This document shows, in pieces, positions 33,854-43,909 of a stretch of DNA of 64,000 bases (position 1 is its first letter; every line of letters begins with the position of its first letter). The notes under the pieces were generated by a model. The model was given only the letters and a program-made list of their open reading frames with translations, had not been told where the DNA came from and did no database searches. This DNA comes from Eimeria necatrix (lineage: Eukaryota > Apicomplexa > Conoidasida > Eucoccidiorida > Eimeriidae): positions 194,454 through 258,453 of the forward strand of contig NW_013651701.1 in the NCBI RefSeq assembly GCF_000499385.1, in the 5' to 3' direction. A program made the position numbers and the translations under genes.

Positions 33854-35079
33854 CTAGGCCTCACGGTTTAAACGTTCGGCCTTCTCAGTGCTGGGACGGA
33901 TATGGTGCCTACTGCTCTTGTTTTCCGGCTCGGCACAGCATCGGCCGTGTGTAGGACAGTCCCGAGCATAGTGCCCCACACCTCCACAGTTCTTAGAGGC
34001 CTCGCCCGGGCGCCTTTGCTGGGACAAACTCGTCCTGGGTGTCCACGAGCCTGACACTCCTAGCAGTTTGCGGAGTCTCCTCCAGGCCTAGCTTCATTTT
34101 CCTGCTTCCAACGGGTTGCATTTGCCTATGTAGCAGGTCTTATTGCTCGACTCGCCCTTTGTCGTAGATCTAGCACAGTTGCTTAGGTTCATAGAGTCGC
34201 GCTGCTGAGTTCTTAGAGGCCTCGCCCGGGCGCCTTTGCTGGGACAAACTCGTCCTGGGTGTCCACGAGCCTGACACTCCTAGCAGTTTGCGGAGTCTCC
34301 TCCAGGCCTAGCTTCATTTTCCTGCTTCCAACGGGTTGCATTTGCCTATGTAGCAGGTCTTATTGCTCGACTCGCCCTTTGTCGTAGATCTAGCACAGTT
34401 GCTTAGGTTCATAGAGTCGCGCTGCTGCTGTCGCCGCTTGTTCCCAGGAGCAATACTTCACCAGCCCATTATTTGTAATGAGAAGATGGAGGCCAGTTGG
34501 TAGCCCAGCACAGTAGAAGTCAGCGAGTTCGTCGAGGGCGATCCCAACTCCACGCTCCGCTATAGCCGCAAACTGGTCCGTATACTCTTTAGGGTTTCTA
34601 TTCCACCGTACTTTACCCAAGTCCGTTAGTAGTTGACTCTGCAACATTGTCTTGTCGAACTGTTCAAGAAGCCGGCGCTGTACCGTCGCCCAGTCGCCTA
34701 GGTCAATAGTTGGCTGTAGATACATCCAATAAGTCAGAGCCGGACCCACAAGATGGTCGATAAGTGCGTTCCCCCACTCACTGGTCTCTAGTCCCATCTG
34801 CGTGTACCGTCGTTCGATAAGCATTAAAAAGGCCTGCATAGTACTGCCGTCTTCAGGGAGTATTGGCGACTTTGCGCTCGATTCTCCAGACCCGCCTATA
34901 ACATTCTTTATCACAGCCATCGCAGAGTGGAAGTGGTCCCACGTGACGTACGGACTGTCCCCTGGCATGCCGTTCACATTTGCTATAGGTGCCACATGCT
35001 GGGCTGTCTCCTTATGCCCTTGCGGCCGCTGTGCCATAGTGCCACAGGGTAGCATGTCGAGGTTGCGTTGCTGTTCCAC
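33854..35079 (-). pseudogene. Gag-like region with zinc knuckle, interrupted
   Basis: The frame 35079-34390 (about 229 codons) resembles Ty3/gypsy Gag, with a helical stretch (MQAFLMLIERRYTQMGL, WGNALIDHLVGPALTYW, LLEQFDKTMLQ) typical of the capsid part. Downstream, 34057-33854 has a CCHC-like knuckle (NCGGVGHYARDCP) in which the first Cys is not evident. A 220-bp duplication lies between them and breaks the frame. No Met codon is obvious at the start of the long frame (GTG at the left end), so the true start is unknown. Confidence 0.7.
33989..34428 (-). repeat. 220-bp tandem duplication at the gag end
   Basis: Copies at 33989-34208 and 34209-34428 are essentially identical, both starting at GTTCTTAGAGGCCTCGCCC and ending at the stretch GTCGCGCTGCTG. 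The length is not a multiple of three. Confidence 0.9.
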
Positions 35080-35240
35080 TGGGCAATTTGTTTACTGACA
35101 TTGTAGAAGTCTCGTGTTGCATAGGTCCGACTACGCATCCGTTGCGTAGGTGCATCCCTTACTCAGCTAAGATATCTAGGTGCGAATTATTAAAGCAAAG
35201 TATTTCTACCCTCAGGTCCGGGAAAAATAGTTTTTAGGCC

Positions 35241-35257
35241 CCGTAACAGCCTTCAAA
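35241..35257 (-). promoter_or_regulatory. Putative primer-binding site for tRNA-Pro
   Basis: Just inside the 5' LTR, two bases past its end, the minus strand reads TGAAGGCTGTTACGGGG. The complement of the tRNA-Pro 3' end with CCA would be TGGGGGCTGTTCCGGGA, so 13 of 17 positions agree. The position is right for a primer site and the mismatches fit a decayed element. Confidence 0.5.
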
Positions 35258-35681
35258 TGTAGTACACTGCGTTCTCTGCAGCGTCTACGATGCTGCACTG
35301 CCCACAACTCGGGCGTTCTAAGAAATATTCTCTACCACCGATGCATCGGTCGCGTAACATCTACAAATGTATTAAAAAGACCGTTTTGTTTCGAGTTGTC
35401 AAACCATATTTTCACAAAAGTCATTTTTTCATGTTCTTGCTATGCTGGTCCGGTGAGGATGTAACGCGCATCTGTGCCGGCGTTGTCGGCAGCCCCACCT
35501 AGAGCATTCGCAGACATTTCTAGTGTATACACGTTAATTTGTTAATAAGTTGTATTTGTATTTCACTAGTAAGAGGTTACGGCACTCAATCCTCGTCTCA
35601 ACCTCTTAACTGTCTATAGGTCATCAGTTAGCCATCCTCTATAGGTCACCAGCAAGCCCTGTTGTAGTGCCTGCACACTAC
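35258..35681 (-). repeat. 5' LTR of the chromovirus
   Basis: On the minus strand it starts in the terminal hairpin (TAGTGTGCAGGCACTACA) near 35681 and ends at GTACTACA (35258), about 424 bases. It is similar to, but clearly diverged from, the 3' LTR, implying an old insertion. Confidence 0.7.
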
Positions 35682-36058
35682 GTATAGCTAGCTGATGACC
35701 TATAAGATGTTAACACGCTGATCTAGGGCAAGAAGGGCTTACTAGTAAAGAAATAAGACAATTTTTCAGAAAATTAGCATGTGCAAACCAGACGTGTCTG
35801 TGAATACCCGGAGATTGGAGCTGGTGATAGCGCCGGCACCGGTGTGGGACACTAACCAACAGGGCCAAGGAAGCAAGAGTTTTGAGTTGGGGGACTTTTA
35901 AGGAAAATCATTTCCCGAAGTTGAGAAGATGACTGCTATTATTGACATTTTGGTACTTGTTTCATAGGAGATGTGTCGAAGATAGAAGGTTTTTCGTAGT
36001 GCGCCCTATTCGTGGGCGAGCTAGCAGCGTAGTCGCAGCTGAAGGCGCTGTGCACTAC
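35663..36058 (+). mobile_element. Second LTR in opposite orientation, sharing its hairpin with the 5' LTR
   Basis: On the plus strand it begins TGTAGTGCCTGCACACTAC at 35663 and continues with blocks matching the minus-strand LTRs (GCATGTGCAAACCAGA, GATAGCGCCGGCACC, GCAGCGTAGTCGCAGC), ending near GTGCACTAC at 36058. The first ~19 bases are also the start of the oppositely oriented 5' LTR. Confidence 0.75.
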
Positions 36059-38111
36059 GCTCTCCTCCATAGTTATAGCTCGCTCCCATGTGGCTGCAGC
36101 CTGCTCTTCATTGTCTCGTTCCCAGACTAGCCATTTTTCTCATGCTTTACTTTGGAGAGTACAAAACCTACAATGGAACCACTGCTCCACTAGCTCCCAC
36201 TTTGTTTGCTCTAGAGTGCCCTTTAGGCATATGCGCACTGTGATAGGGTAGCGATAATTAGGTGCACAAACACCTGCTTACATGCTCGCTGACGGCCTCA
36301 CCATCACATCGGCTAAGGGAATTTGTGCAAAACCTCAGAAGCTCCTTACAACGCTTCCATTCTTGTGCTTTGGGGGTTGTTAACCTGTCGAAAGCGCACT
36401 TTCCAAATCATCCTTCAGTAACAGACCCCGTTGGAGCTTCATGCAGGCTTTTACTTGTTGAGCTACAGGCTCAACAAGATAGCAGGTCTATCGTCATTCC
36501 TGTAAGCCAGAGATGCCCCCGCGTGATCCCTCGCACTATCTTTTGTAAGTGACTTCGTTTTTTTATTTTCTATTTGCCCTGCTCAAAGATTTCATAAGAA
36601 GAATCCAGTTTTGTTTTCGCAACAGGAAGGTCTCTGATGTGAAGGACTCGCGTATGGCCCACTCGTTAAGGAATCTCAGGACGAACTCTGAGCCAACATG
36701 ATCTTCCGAAATCTCAGGGTGTGCGTGTGTGATCTGTTGTTAATAAGCTTGAGGCTTGCTGCGGGTCACATAGTGCTCAACAGCCCTTACGTATATTACG
36801 CCGAGCTCATGTCGGCTCTCCCATGCATGGTTTTCTAAGAAGGCCAAAGGACCTAAAGCTAAGGAACAGATCTGGGGTCTGTCAGCATCACGTAAAGACG
36901 GGGCGTGAACAGACACTGCACTTCTCTTTGCATTGCTGCAAGCCCCGAACGCTCGGCTTCTTTACAATGCTCCCAAGGCATGGCCTTTTTCAGCATGTCA
37001 TCGCATAATATTACGAATATGTCTATATGGCTCGTTTATTTTCCAGAAAAAATACCTGCAGGCCAGTACTGCAATACTGCCCAGTACAACGAAACACTAG
37101 TGCTTCTCTGCAGTGCACTATGCAGCAGTTTATGAATGCAGATACTCAACAGTGGCGCACAGGAGGCCGCTGTTGTCTATGAACTTCGGCACAGCTGCGA
37201 GAACCATAAAAGATTGATTGGACTTATTGGAAGAGCAGAACAGCTTCAACGTATAGCCAAAGTATGCAAGCCTTCTCCGCGGACGCTCACCGCTGCTCTT
37301 GCCCCCTAGCCCATGCTCGCTCCTAACACTGCGGCTGCGTCTTATTGGCACTGGACAGTGCCAATGCGCAAAAAGCCAAGAAGCTTTATTTTTTGCTCGC
37401 CGTTATATACAAGTTTCGTACTGGGTTGTAGGGCCACGCAGTGCAAAAACCGATGCGCCACATAATTCGCCCCACCTGATTCTCGAATTTGCCAAATATT
37501 GTCGAAGCCTTGTGGGGCTAGCATGATTTCGGATGTTTGCATCATCTACAACGAAACATAAGTTAAAAATTTAGTAGCTCGGCTAAAGGCGTTTTGCATT
37601 AGCCTCTGCGAACCTGAGGCTGGCGTGTCGCTCTCATCAGTCCCTACCGAGTGTGGCGAACCGCTGTGAAGGCAGTTTCCGTTAGAGTCGGTACCTAAAT
37701 GAGTTACAAAATAAATGCTCTAGACGCTTCTAAAAAATTCGTTTCAATCTATGGTGATAGAAGAAATGCTGCAGGCAACGCCGAAAACTAGTGCCACGAC
37801 CATGGACGCTGTTGTAAATGAGCCCTACGAAGCCCGAAATCTACGCACTGCTGTTGAGTGCACCTATATTTTTGTGAACTTTATGATAATTTCTGCTTAA
37901 CGACTATAATTTTAAACCTAGCTATGCCCTAGTCGCACCGGCGCAAATTTACATCCAAGACCCTCCCCCTATCCTTTGCAAGGCAGAGTGGGATCGAGGT
38001 CACCCACCACGCAGACGCGCCTTCCACGTAGGACGCACTTGTTGCTTGCAACAGTCTTTAATTTTTATGCCTAAGACCCACAAGCGTGCTCGTTGTTTCG
38101 GTCAGCTGAAA
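36059..38111. other. Intergenic, no supported gene
   Basis: No domain-bearing frame. A perfect 10-base stem with a 5-base loop lies at 36454-36478. The triplet splice-site arrangement that fills the sequence after 38.7 kb is absent here. Confidence 0.45.
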
Positions 38112-38435
38112 ATGGCTCGTTACGCACTTGGCGCAATGCTGTTCACGTGCCTAGCAGCAGCGGCTGCGGGCAGCTCGGCTGATGCTGTGGGCAACACTTT
38201 TCTTCTGAAAAATGCAGACAGTCTGCCAGGTAATAGCTTCGTCATAGAACAGGAGCCCTACTTTAGGGGCAAAATTTCACAAGGGCGGACGAAGCCACTC
38301 CTCGTCCTTTCGTTCTTGACTGCTGTGCTGGCGGTGGCCTACATTATTTTGAAATGCTTCAGAGCAGTCGTCTCCTCTCCTCGATCCGCACTAAATCTGA
38401 GAGGACTCTCTGATGAAGGCTCCCCATCTTGCTCC
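38112..38435 (+). CDS. Signal-peptide and single-span membrane protein exon; candidate first exon of the micro-exon gene
   Basis: From ATG at 38112 (an in-frame upstream ATG at 38046 is possible) 108 codons run to TCC, where GTAAGTAAC forms a strong donor in phase 0; unspliced, the frame would stop three codons later. Residues 1-20 are a clear signal peptide (MARYALGAMLFTCLAAAAAG). A short outside segment follows, then a membrane helix at about 62-83 (PLLVLSFLTAVLAVAYIILK) and a Ser/Arg-rich tail. I do not recognise the family. The phase-0 end matters: any number of following 3-base exons keeps the frame. If the donor is not used, this is simply a 111-residue small membrane protein. Confidence 0.6.
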
Positions 38436-38640
38436 GTAAGTAACTAGGCCACTAACTACTGAGCAGCAAATGCCGTTAAATTCTGAAGTAGTAGAGCGAG
38501 GCTATCTTGCAATTACATTTACTCCATAAAGTTTTTTCGTAATAAGGACTAACCTTTATTACCGCCAAATAAAGTGTGCCTTACCTCGTGTCGCGCTAAG
38601 GATCCTTGCAGCATCCTGAGTACCATACGAAAGCTGCTGG

Positions 38641-39960
38641 TTCAGTACTCTCCCTTTTTGTTTCGAAAACCTAGTAAAAATGCACTCCACGAACCTTTGT
38701 CTTTCTGTAGGCAGTGAGACTAATGGGAATCTTGGTTTTAGCTGTGCAGAGCTTTGTAGCGTCGTGAGCCCTGTGCGAAAGCTGTTTTTTCAGCACTCTT
38801 CCTTTGTTTCTATCGCCTAATAAAAGTGCAGCCCACCAACCATTGTCTTTCTGTAGGGGTGAGACCGATGGGAGTCTTGATTTTAGTTGCGCAGAGCTTT
38901 GTAGCATCGTGAATGCCGCGTGGATGCTGGTAATTGAGCAATCTTCCTTTGGTTCTAACACATAGTAAAAATGTGCCACCAACCATTGTCTTTCTGTAGG
39001 AACTGAAACTGATGAAAGTCTTGGTTTTTGCTGCTCAGAGCTCTTTTAGCATCATGAATGCCGTGAAGAAGCTGTTATTTCACCACTCTTCCTTTGTTTC
39101 AGCACTCTTCCTTTGTTTCTATCGCCTAGTAAAAAGTCACTCCACCAACCATTGTCTTTCTATAGGAGGTGAGACTGATGGGAGTCTTGGTTTTAGTTGT
39201 GCAGAGCTTTGTAGCATCGTGAGTGCCGTGTGGATGCTGGTAGTTGTGCACTCTTCCCTTGTTTCTAACGCATCGCAAAAATGCGTCCCACCAGCCATTG
39301 TCTTTCCGTAGGAATGAAACTGATGAAAGTCTTGGTTTTTGTTGTTCAGAGCTTTGTAGCATCATGAGTGCATTGTGGGAGCTGCTATTTCAGCAATCTT
39401 CCTTTGTTTCGAACGCCTAGTAAAAATGTAACCCACCAACCACTGTCTTTCTGTAGGGAGTGAGATTCATGGGAGCCTTGGTTTTAGTTGTGCAGAGCTT
39501 TGTAGCATCGTGAGTGCCGTACGGATGCTGGTAATTGAGCAATCTTTTGTTTCTAACGCATCGTAGAAGCGCGTCCCAACAGCCATTGTCTTTTTGTAGG
39601 AAATGAAACTGATGAAAGTCTTGGTTTTTGCTTCTCAAAGCTTTGTAACTTCATGAGTGCCGTGTAGAAGCTGCTATTTCAGGACTCTTCCTTTGTTTCT
39701 AACGCCTAGTAAAAGTGCACCCCACCAACCACTGTCTTTCTGTAGGGAGTGAGACTCGTGGGAGCCATGATTTTAGTTGTGCAGAGCTTCGTAGCATCGT
39801 GAGTGCCGTGCGGAAGCTACTCTTTCAGCACACGTCCTTTGTTTCTATCGCCTAGTAAAAAGTCACTCCACGAACCATTGTCTTTCTATAGGATGTGAGA
39901 CTGACGGGAGTCTTGGTGCTGGTGGCGCAGAGCCAGTCCCGTGGCGTTTTCATCGTGTCT
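38641..39960 (+). repeat. Tandem array of about nine ~146-bp units, each with a micro-exon-like site
   Basis: Units recur about every 143-166 bases and share AGTAAAA, CACCAACCATTGTCTTTCTGTAG, GTGAGACTGATGGGAG, TTGGTTTTAG, GAGCTTTGTAGCATC and CTCTTCCTTTGTTTC. The acceptor-triplet sites sit at 38711, 38857, 39000, 39166, 39312, 39457, 39601, 39746 and 39892. In five the donor GTGAGA is intact after three bases (38711, 39166, 39457, 39746, 39892); at 38857 the spacing is two; at 39000, 39312 and 39601 the donor is mutated to CTGAAA or lost. Confidence 0.9.
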
Positions 39961-41551
39961 GTAGTCACACCGCGCGATGCCTGAAAGCACGATTGAGTCT
40001 TTGCATTAACAGCGGGCTGAAGGAGGATATCGCCGATTAACTTTGCTGAATCTGTGGACCGTAGTGACACGCATTTGTGGAGTAGAGATTTGCATCAAGA
40101 ATAGTGCTTGGCATTCATCTTTACCTCGACGTTTCTACAGAGTACATGCTTGAGCGTGGAACTCGCGCGGGACGTGTTTTACCCGTGCACCTCGGTTTTT
40201 GGTATGGAGCTATCCACACATTGTGCTTTCGCGGTGTAGGAAACGGTTCTTGGGCTCCAGTAAATGCGTGCCTCGAATTTCCGGTAAAAAAGAGATGTCG
40301 ATCGGAGTATTTTGTCGCCAAAAACGCGATCTGTTTCCCCTTTGCTAGAGATCAATGCCCGTGTGAGATGTAAAGCATGCGAATGGCTTGTCTTAAGAGG
40401 AACTGTTTGGGATGCCTTAGTGGCCAACAAGCCCTTCTTGGGTTTACATGCACACTGGGCAGACCCAAGCTCAAAGACAATTCTGAGGATGACAATGCTG
40501 AGGACATGGCACTTAGTTCGAGGATAAGGCTTTTGTTATCGCCTTCAAGGAATTGAAGTGTACGTGCTGGCTTTGATATGAAGGGTCATGGCTTAAGCGC
40601 ATCCCTTCCCCATTTTGGAATCTTGTAGGAAGCGTGAAAGAAGGCGCGAGGAGAGTCGTGTGAGTCGGCACAGACACTTCAGAGACCTGACCAAGCACGT
40701 CAAGAATTTGGCGCTGACATCCGGATTTCGTCTCGTATTGTAGTCTTTTTCTGGCGTCAGTTATTTTGCTACCGAGGAGCCCTTTTTAAAAGAGTAACGC
40801 TTTGAGTGCGCAACATACTACATGTACATTATACGTGTCGTGTATGTAGCGAGGGAAATGACAAGTAGCTTCTCGGTTCTCAAACGTTGCAGCCAGTGGG
40901 TAGCTAACTGACTAAATCACAGCAGATGCAGCAATTTCACAGAACTGTTCCCCTTCATAGGTTGCATTTCTGACGCCTCAGATAAAAGACCATGGTCCAG
41001 CAAACATACAGGCGGATCTGCTGCTCTGCTGCTTCGTTCTGGATGGCAGCCAGTGGCCGAATCGATCTGGGGTGAAATTGCAGGCCGTGCGCTTTGCCGT
41101 CACTGGGATGGTTACAGTAACATGGCATGCTTGTCGGTTGCTCAACTGCAATCTTCTAGTGAAGCAGCATTTTACTGCCCGTAAAAATGCTCTTTCCAGT
41201 ACGTAAGTTGGGGCTTGATGCGAAGTGTGGACATCTACACAAATGTTTAATGGCATGCCACTTATGCTATACACGTGCATTTTATCCTATGCACGTATTC
41301 GCCGACATCGATTTTACTGCAGGCAGATGACCAGAGTGGTGGCGTTGATATGAAGGGTCACGGCTTAAGCGCATCCCTTCCCCATTTGGGAACCTTGTGT
41401 GAAAGAAGGCGCGAGGCGAGTCGTATGTGTCGGCACAGACACTTCCGAGACCTGACCAAGCACGTCAAGAATTTGACGCTGACGTCCGAATTTCGCTTCG
41501 TTTGCTAGTGAAGTAACATTTTACTGCCCGTAAAAATGCTCCTGCCAGTAC
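38711..41551 (+). other. Candidate 3-nt micro-exons, block 1 (8 sites)
   Basis: Each site is a 3' splice site ending YAG, three bases, then GTNNG. Starts and triplets: 38711 gca, 39166 gag, 39457 gga, 39746 gga, 39892 gat, 40893 cca, 41200 tac, 41549 tac. The last two are paralogous copies within a local duplication (41.15-41.33 and 41.51-41.69 kb). Two sites at 41323 and 41672 (gca) have GATGAC or GATAAC where the donor should be and are probably dead. Function is inferred from sequence alone. Confidence 0.5.
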
Positions 41552-42252
41552 GTAAGTTGGGGCCTGACGCGAAGTGCGGGCATCTACACAAATGCTTAAT
41601 GGCATGCCACTTATGCTATACACGTGCATTTTATCCTATGCAAGTATGCGCCCGCACCGATTTTACTGCAGGCAGATAACCAGAAATCAAGGACGTTTAT
41701 ACGTCGCAGATATTTGAGTGGCTCTAGCGCACTAGTGGACGCCTTTGTCTACCTTCCAACCATGAGTATGGATGCTGAGGGGATACAGCATTTTCACTTA
41801 TTCATCCTGCACTTGTTTTGCAAGTAGACTTTTGCTTGCAGAAAGTGCGTCAATTGCACGCAGTGCACTCTACAAGTCGCTAAACTACGTGGAATGAAAT
41901 GCTCGCAAACTTTACCGCTTGAGGTTGTGGTCGAAAACTAAACAGCTAGTGAGTACTGCACAGTGCTGCTGGATTTATTCTAAACCTCGAAAAACTGTTA
42001 TGCTCCTCGAACGAGCGAATGCGTGGTTGGTCTTTGCACCGTCGCTACGGCAAGCCACTGAAAATACATATCTTCAGTGCACTGCCCAGGTCGTAAGATA
42101 CCATCTGCGAAATACATAGGAGCGCAATATTTGAACATTTCGGTTTTGCAAATTGTGTGCGTCATCATAAGAAACTGTGTATATTTGGTGTGTCCTCATA
42201 AAAGCGGAAGCGCTCGCTTATTTTTTTTTGAGCCCTAAACCTTTTCCTTATT

Positions 42253-42327
42253 CACCAAGAGCTTTTGTTTGCAGAATGAGAAGAGAAACCGGTTCTCTTC
42301 TCATTCTGCAAACAAAAGCTCTTGGTG
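42253..42327. repeat. Near-perfect palindrome, 33-base arms, 9-base loop
   Basis: The left arm, 42253-42285, is the exact reverse complement of 42295-42327, with AAACCGGTT between. The left arm contains TTTGTTTGCAG followed by AAT, which looks like a micro-exon acceptor and triplet whose donor (GAGAAG) is missing. It could form a strong RNA hairpin or DNA cruciform. Confidence 0.95.
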
Positions 42328-43443
42328 CACTTTTTGGGCTCCAAATCTTTTACCTTGAGTCGAACTACTGAAACAAATATTCAGGGAGTGTGTCAACGCT
42401 CTAGATGCGTTTCTTTGAGTATAAATTACCCTGTGTTCTCCCTACTGAAACGCAGCCGCATACGCCAAGCAGGCGCTTTCGTTCTGCTGCTGCCAATTCT
42501 CAGGGAGTTCGTCGGGAAAAACACATGACATGGCGTTTCGAATGCGTAAGATATCAGGTATATTGTGGGTCTAGGAACTGTTTGAAAGATGAAGCCAAAC
42601 CGCTAGTTTAACAAGCTCGCGAGCAGTGCATTATTTTCAGTCAGTACGCCAACCCATGAAACCGCCGAAATGAGAAGCTTCTTGGAATGCGACTAGCTGT
42701 AGCAAACGCCTGCTCTATTTTTGTGAAATTATGGCGAAAATCAGGCGTTTGGAGTTTGTTGGATCATGCGGAAGCCCGGTGGGCTTTGACCTGAGGCAAT
42801 GGAACTAGCTGGCGCGAAAAGCAAGAAGCATTGTATTATTCTTCAGCCTGTGAGACAAAACACATGTAGAATAATTTACCACGATGTTAGGCGACTAGAA
42901 AACCGGTATAAAAACATGGTTGTGTGTCTAGTACCTACTGTGCGCACACCACACTTTCCCGTTGCACGAGAGTGGCGCTCAGTTTGTACGCTTACTGAAT
43001 ACACAGTTTCTCGCGTTAAAGAATAATTGGTGAGGTAGAACGGAATTGTAAGCAAGTGCCTGATGGGCGCCTACACAACTGAACACTTGAGAGCTGCTAG
43101 GTTATTTATTTTTGCTGACCGAACATCAACCACTTACTACAGCCCGAATTGTTCCCATCTATGGCCAAGAGGTTATGAAAGGCCGAGTGGTGTTCTCTGC
43201 AGTTGCCCTGTTTGTATCGTGCCAGAGAGTATGCATGCAAAACGGCAGTGTAATTGGCGATATTGTGCAGCGCGCTCTGTTAAAAGGTAATCAAATGCTG
43301 GGCATGTGAGCTTGGATTTGCCCAAAATCTGCACAACCCTCTATTCGCATACTGCAGATTTTAAAGAAGGGATACGCAGAGCGTGTGTGAACAGCACTTG
43401 TCAGGCATCGCATTGGGCTTCAGCATGTGAATCCGTGAAGGCA

Positions 43444-43909
43444 TGGCAGGAGCATCTGCACGTAATTCATACTCTTGCGTGTCCAGTGTTTCAATGTTTA
43501 AAACTGTGGCAGCTTCTTGGGACTATATTCAGCTCGGCAGCTGCTTCTTAGCAAAAGCAGTGCTGCATGTGCTGCGCTCCCTCCGAGAAAGAGTGCATGT
43601 GCAGAAAGTACGCTTTCGAACAGGTGGAAGCGGTGTGAGCGGCTTGCACATCGCTTTTGATACGCGTAGTGTTCTTTGGCAGGAGCATCTGCACGTAATT
43701 CATACTCTTGCGTGTCCAGTGTTTCAATGTTTAAAACTGTGGCAGCTTCTTGGGACTATATTCAGCTCGGCAGCTGCTTCTTAGCAAAAGCAGTGCTGCA
43801 TGTGCTGCGCTCCCTCCGAGAAAGAGTGCATGTGCAGAAAGTACGCTTTCGAACAGGTGGAAGCGGTGTGAGCGGCTTGCACATCGCTTTTGATACGCGT
43901 AGTGTTCTT
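43444..43909 (+). repeat. 233-bp tandem duplication carrying one micro-exon site per copy
   Basis: Copies at 43444-43676 and 43677-43909 look identical. Each includes GTGCAG, aaa, GTACGC. This shows directly how sites in the array can multiply. Confidence 0.9.

Larger units (their letters stand above)
28936..35681 (-). mobile_element. Degenerate Ty3/gypsy chromovirus LTR retrotransposon
   Basis: Minus-strand order from high to low coordinate: 5' LTR (35681-35258), putative primer site, gag-like frame, zinc knuckle, aspartic protease, reverse transcriptase, RNase H, integrase with chromodomain, polypurine tract and 3' LTR (29344-28936). The reading frame is interrupted by stops and frameshifts in reverse transcriptase and integrase and by two internal tandem duplications whose lengths (220 and 530 bp) are not multiples of three, so the copy cannot make its proteins as it stands. 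Chromoviruses are the LTR elements reported from Eimeria. Boundaries come from the inverted TGTAGTGC/GCACTAC termini and from the purine tract; they may be off by a few bases. Confidence 0.9.

Noticed and set aside
38740..39860. TTTGTAG, catc, GTGAG sites with a 4-base spacing, repeated in the 146-bp units
   Set aside because: The spacing would shift the frame, and the sites occur only as part of one repeat family, so they are best seen as repeat sequence, not independent exons.
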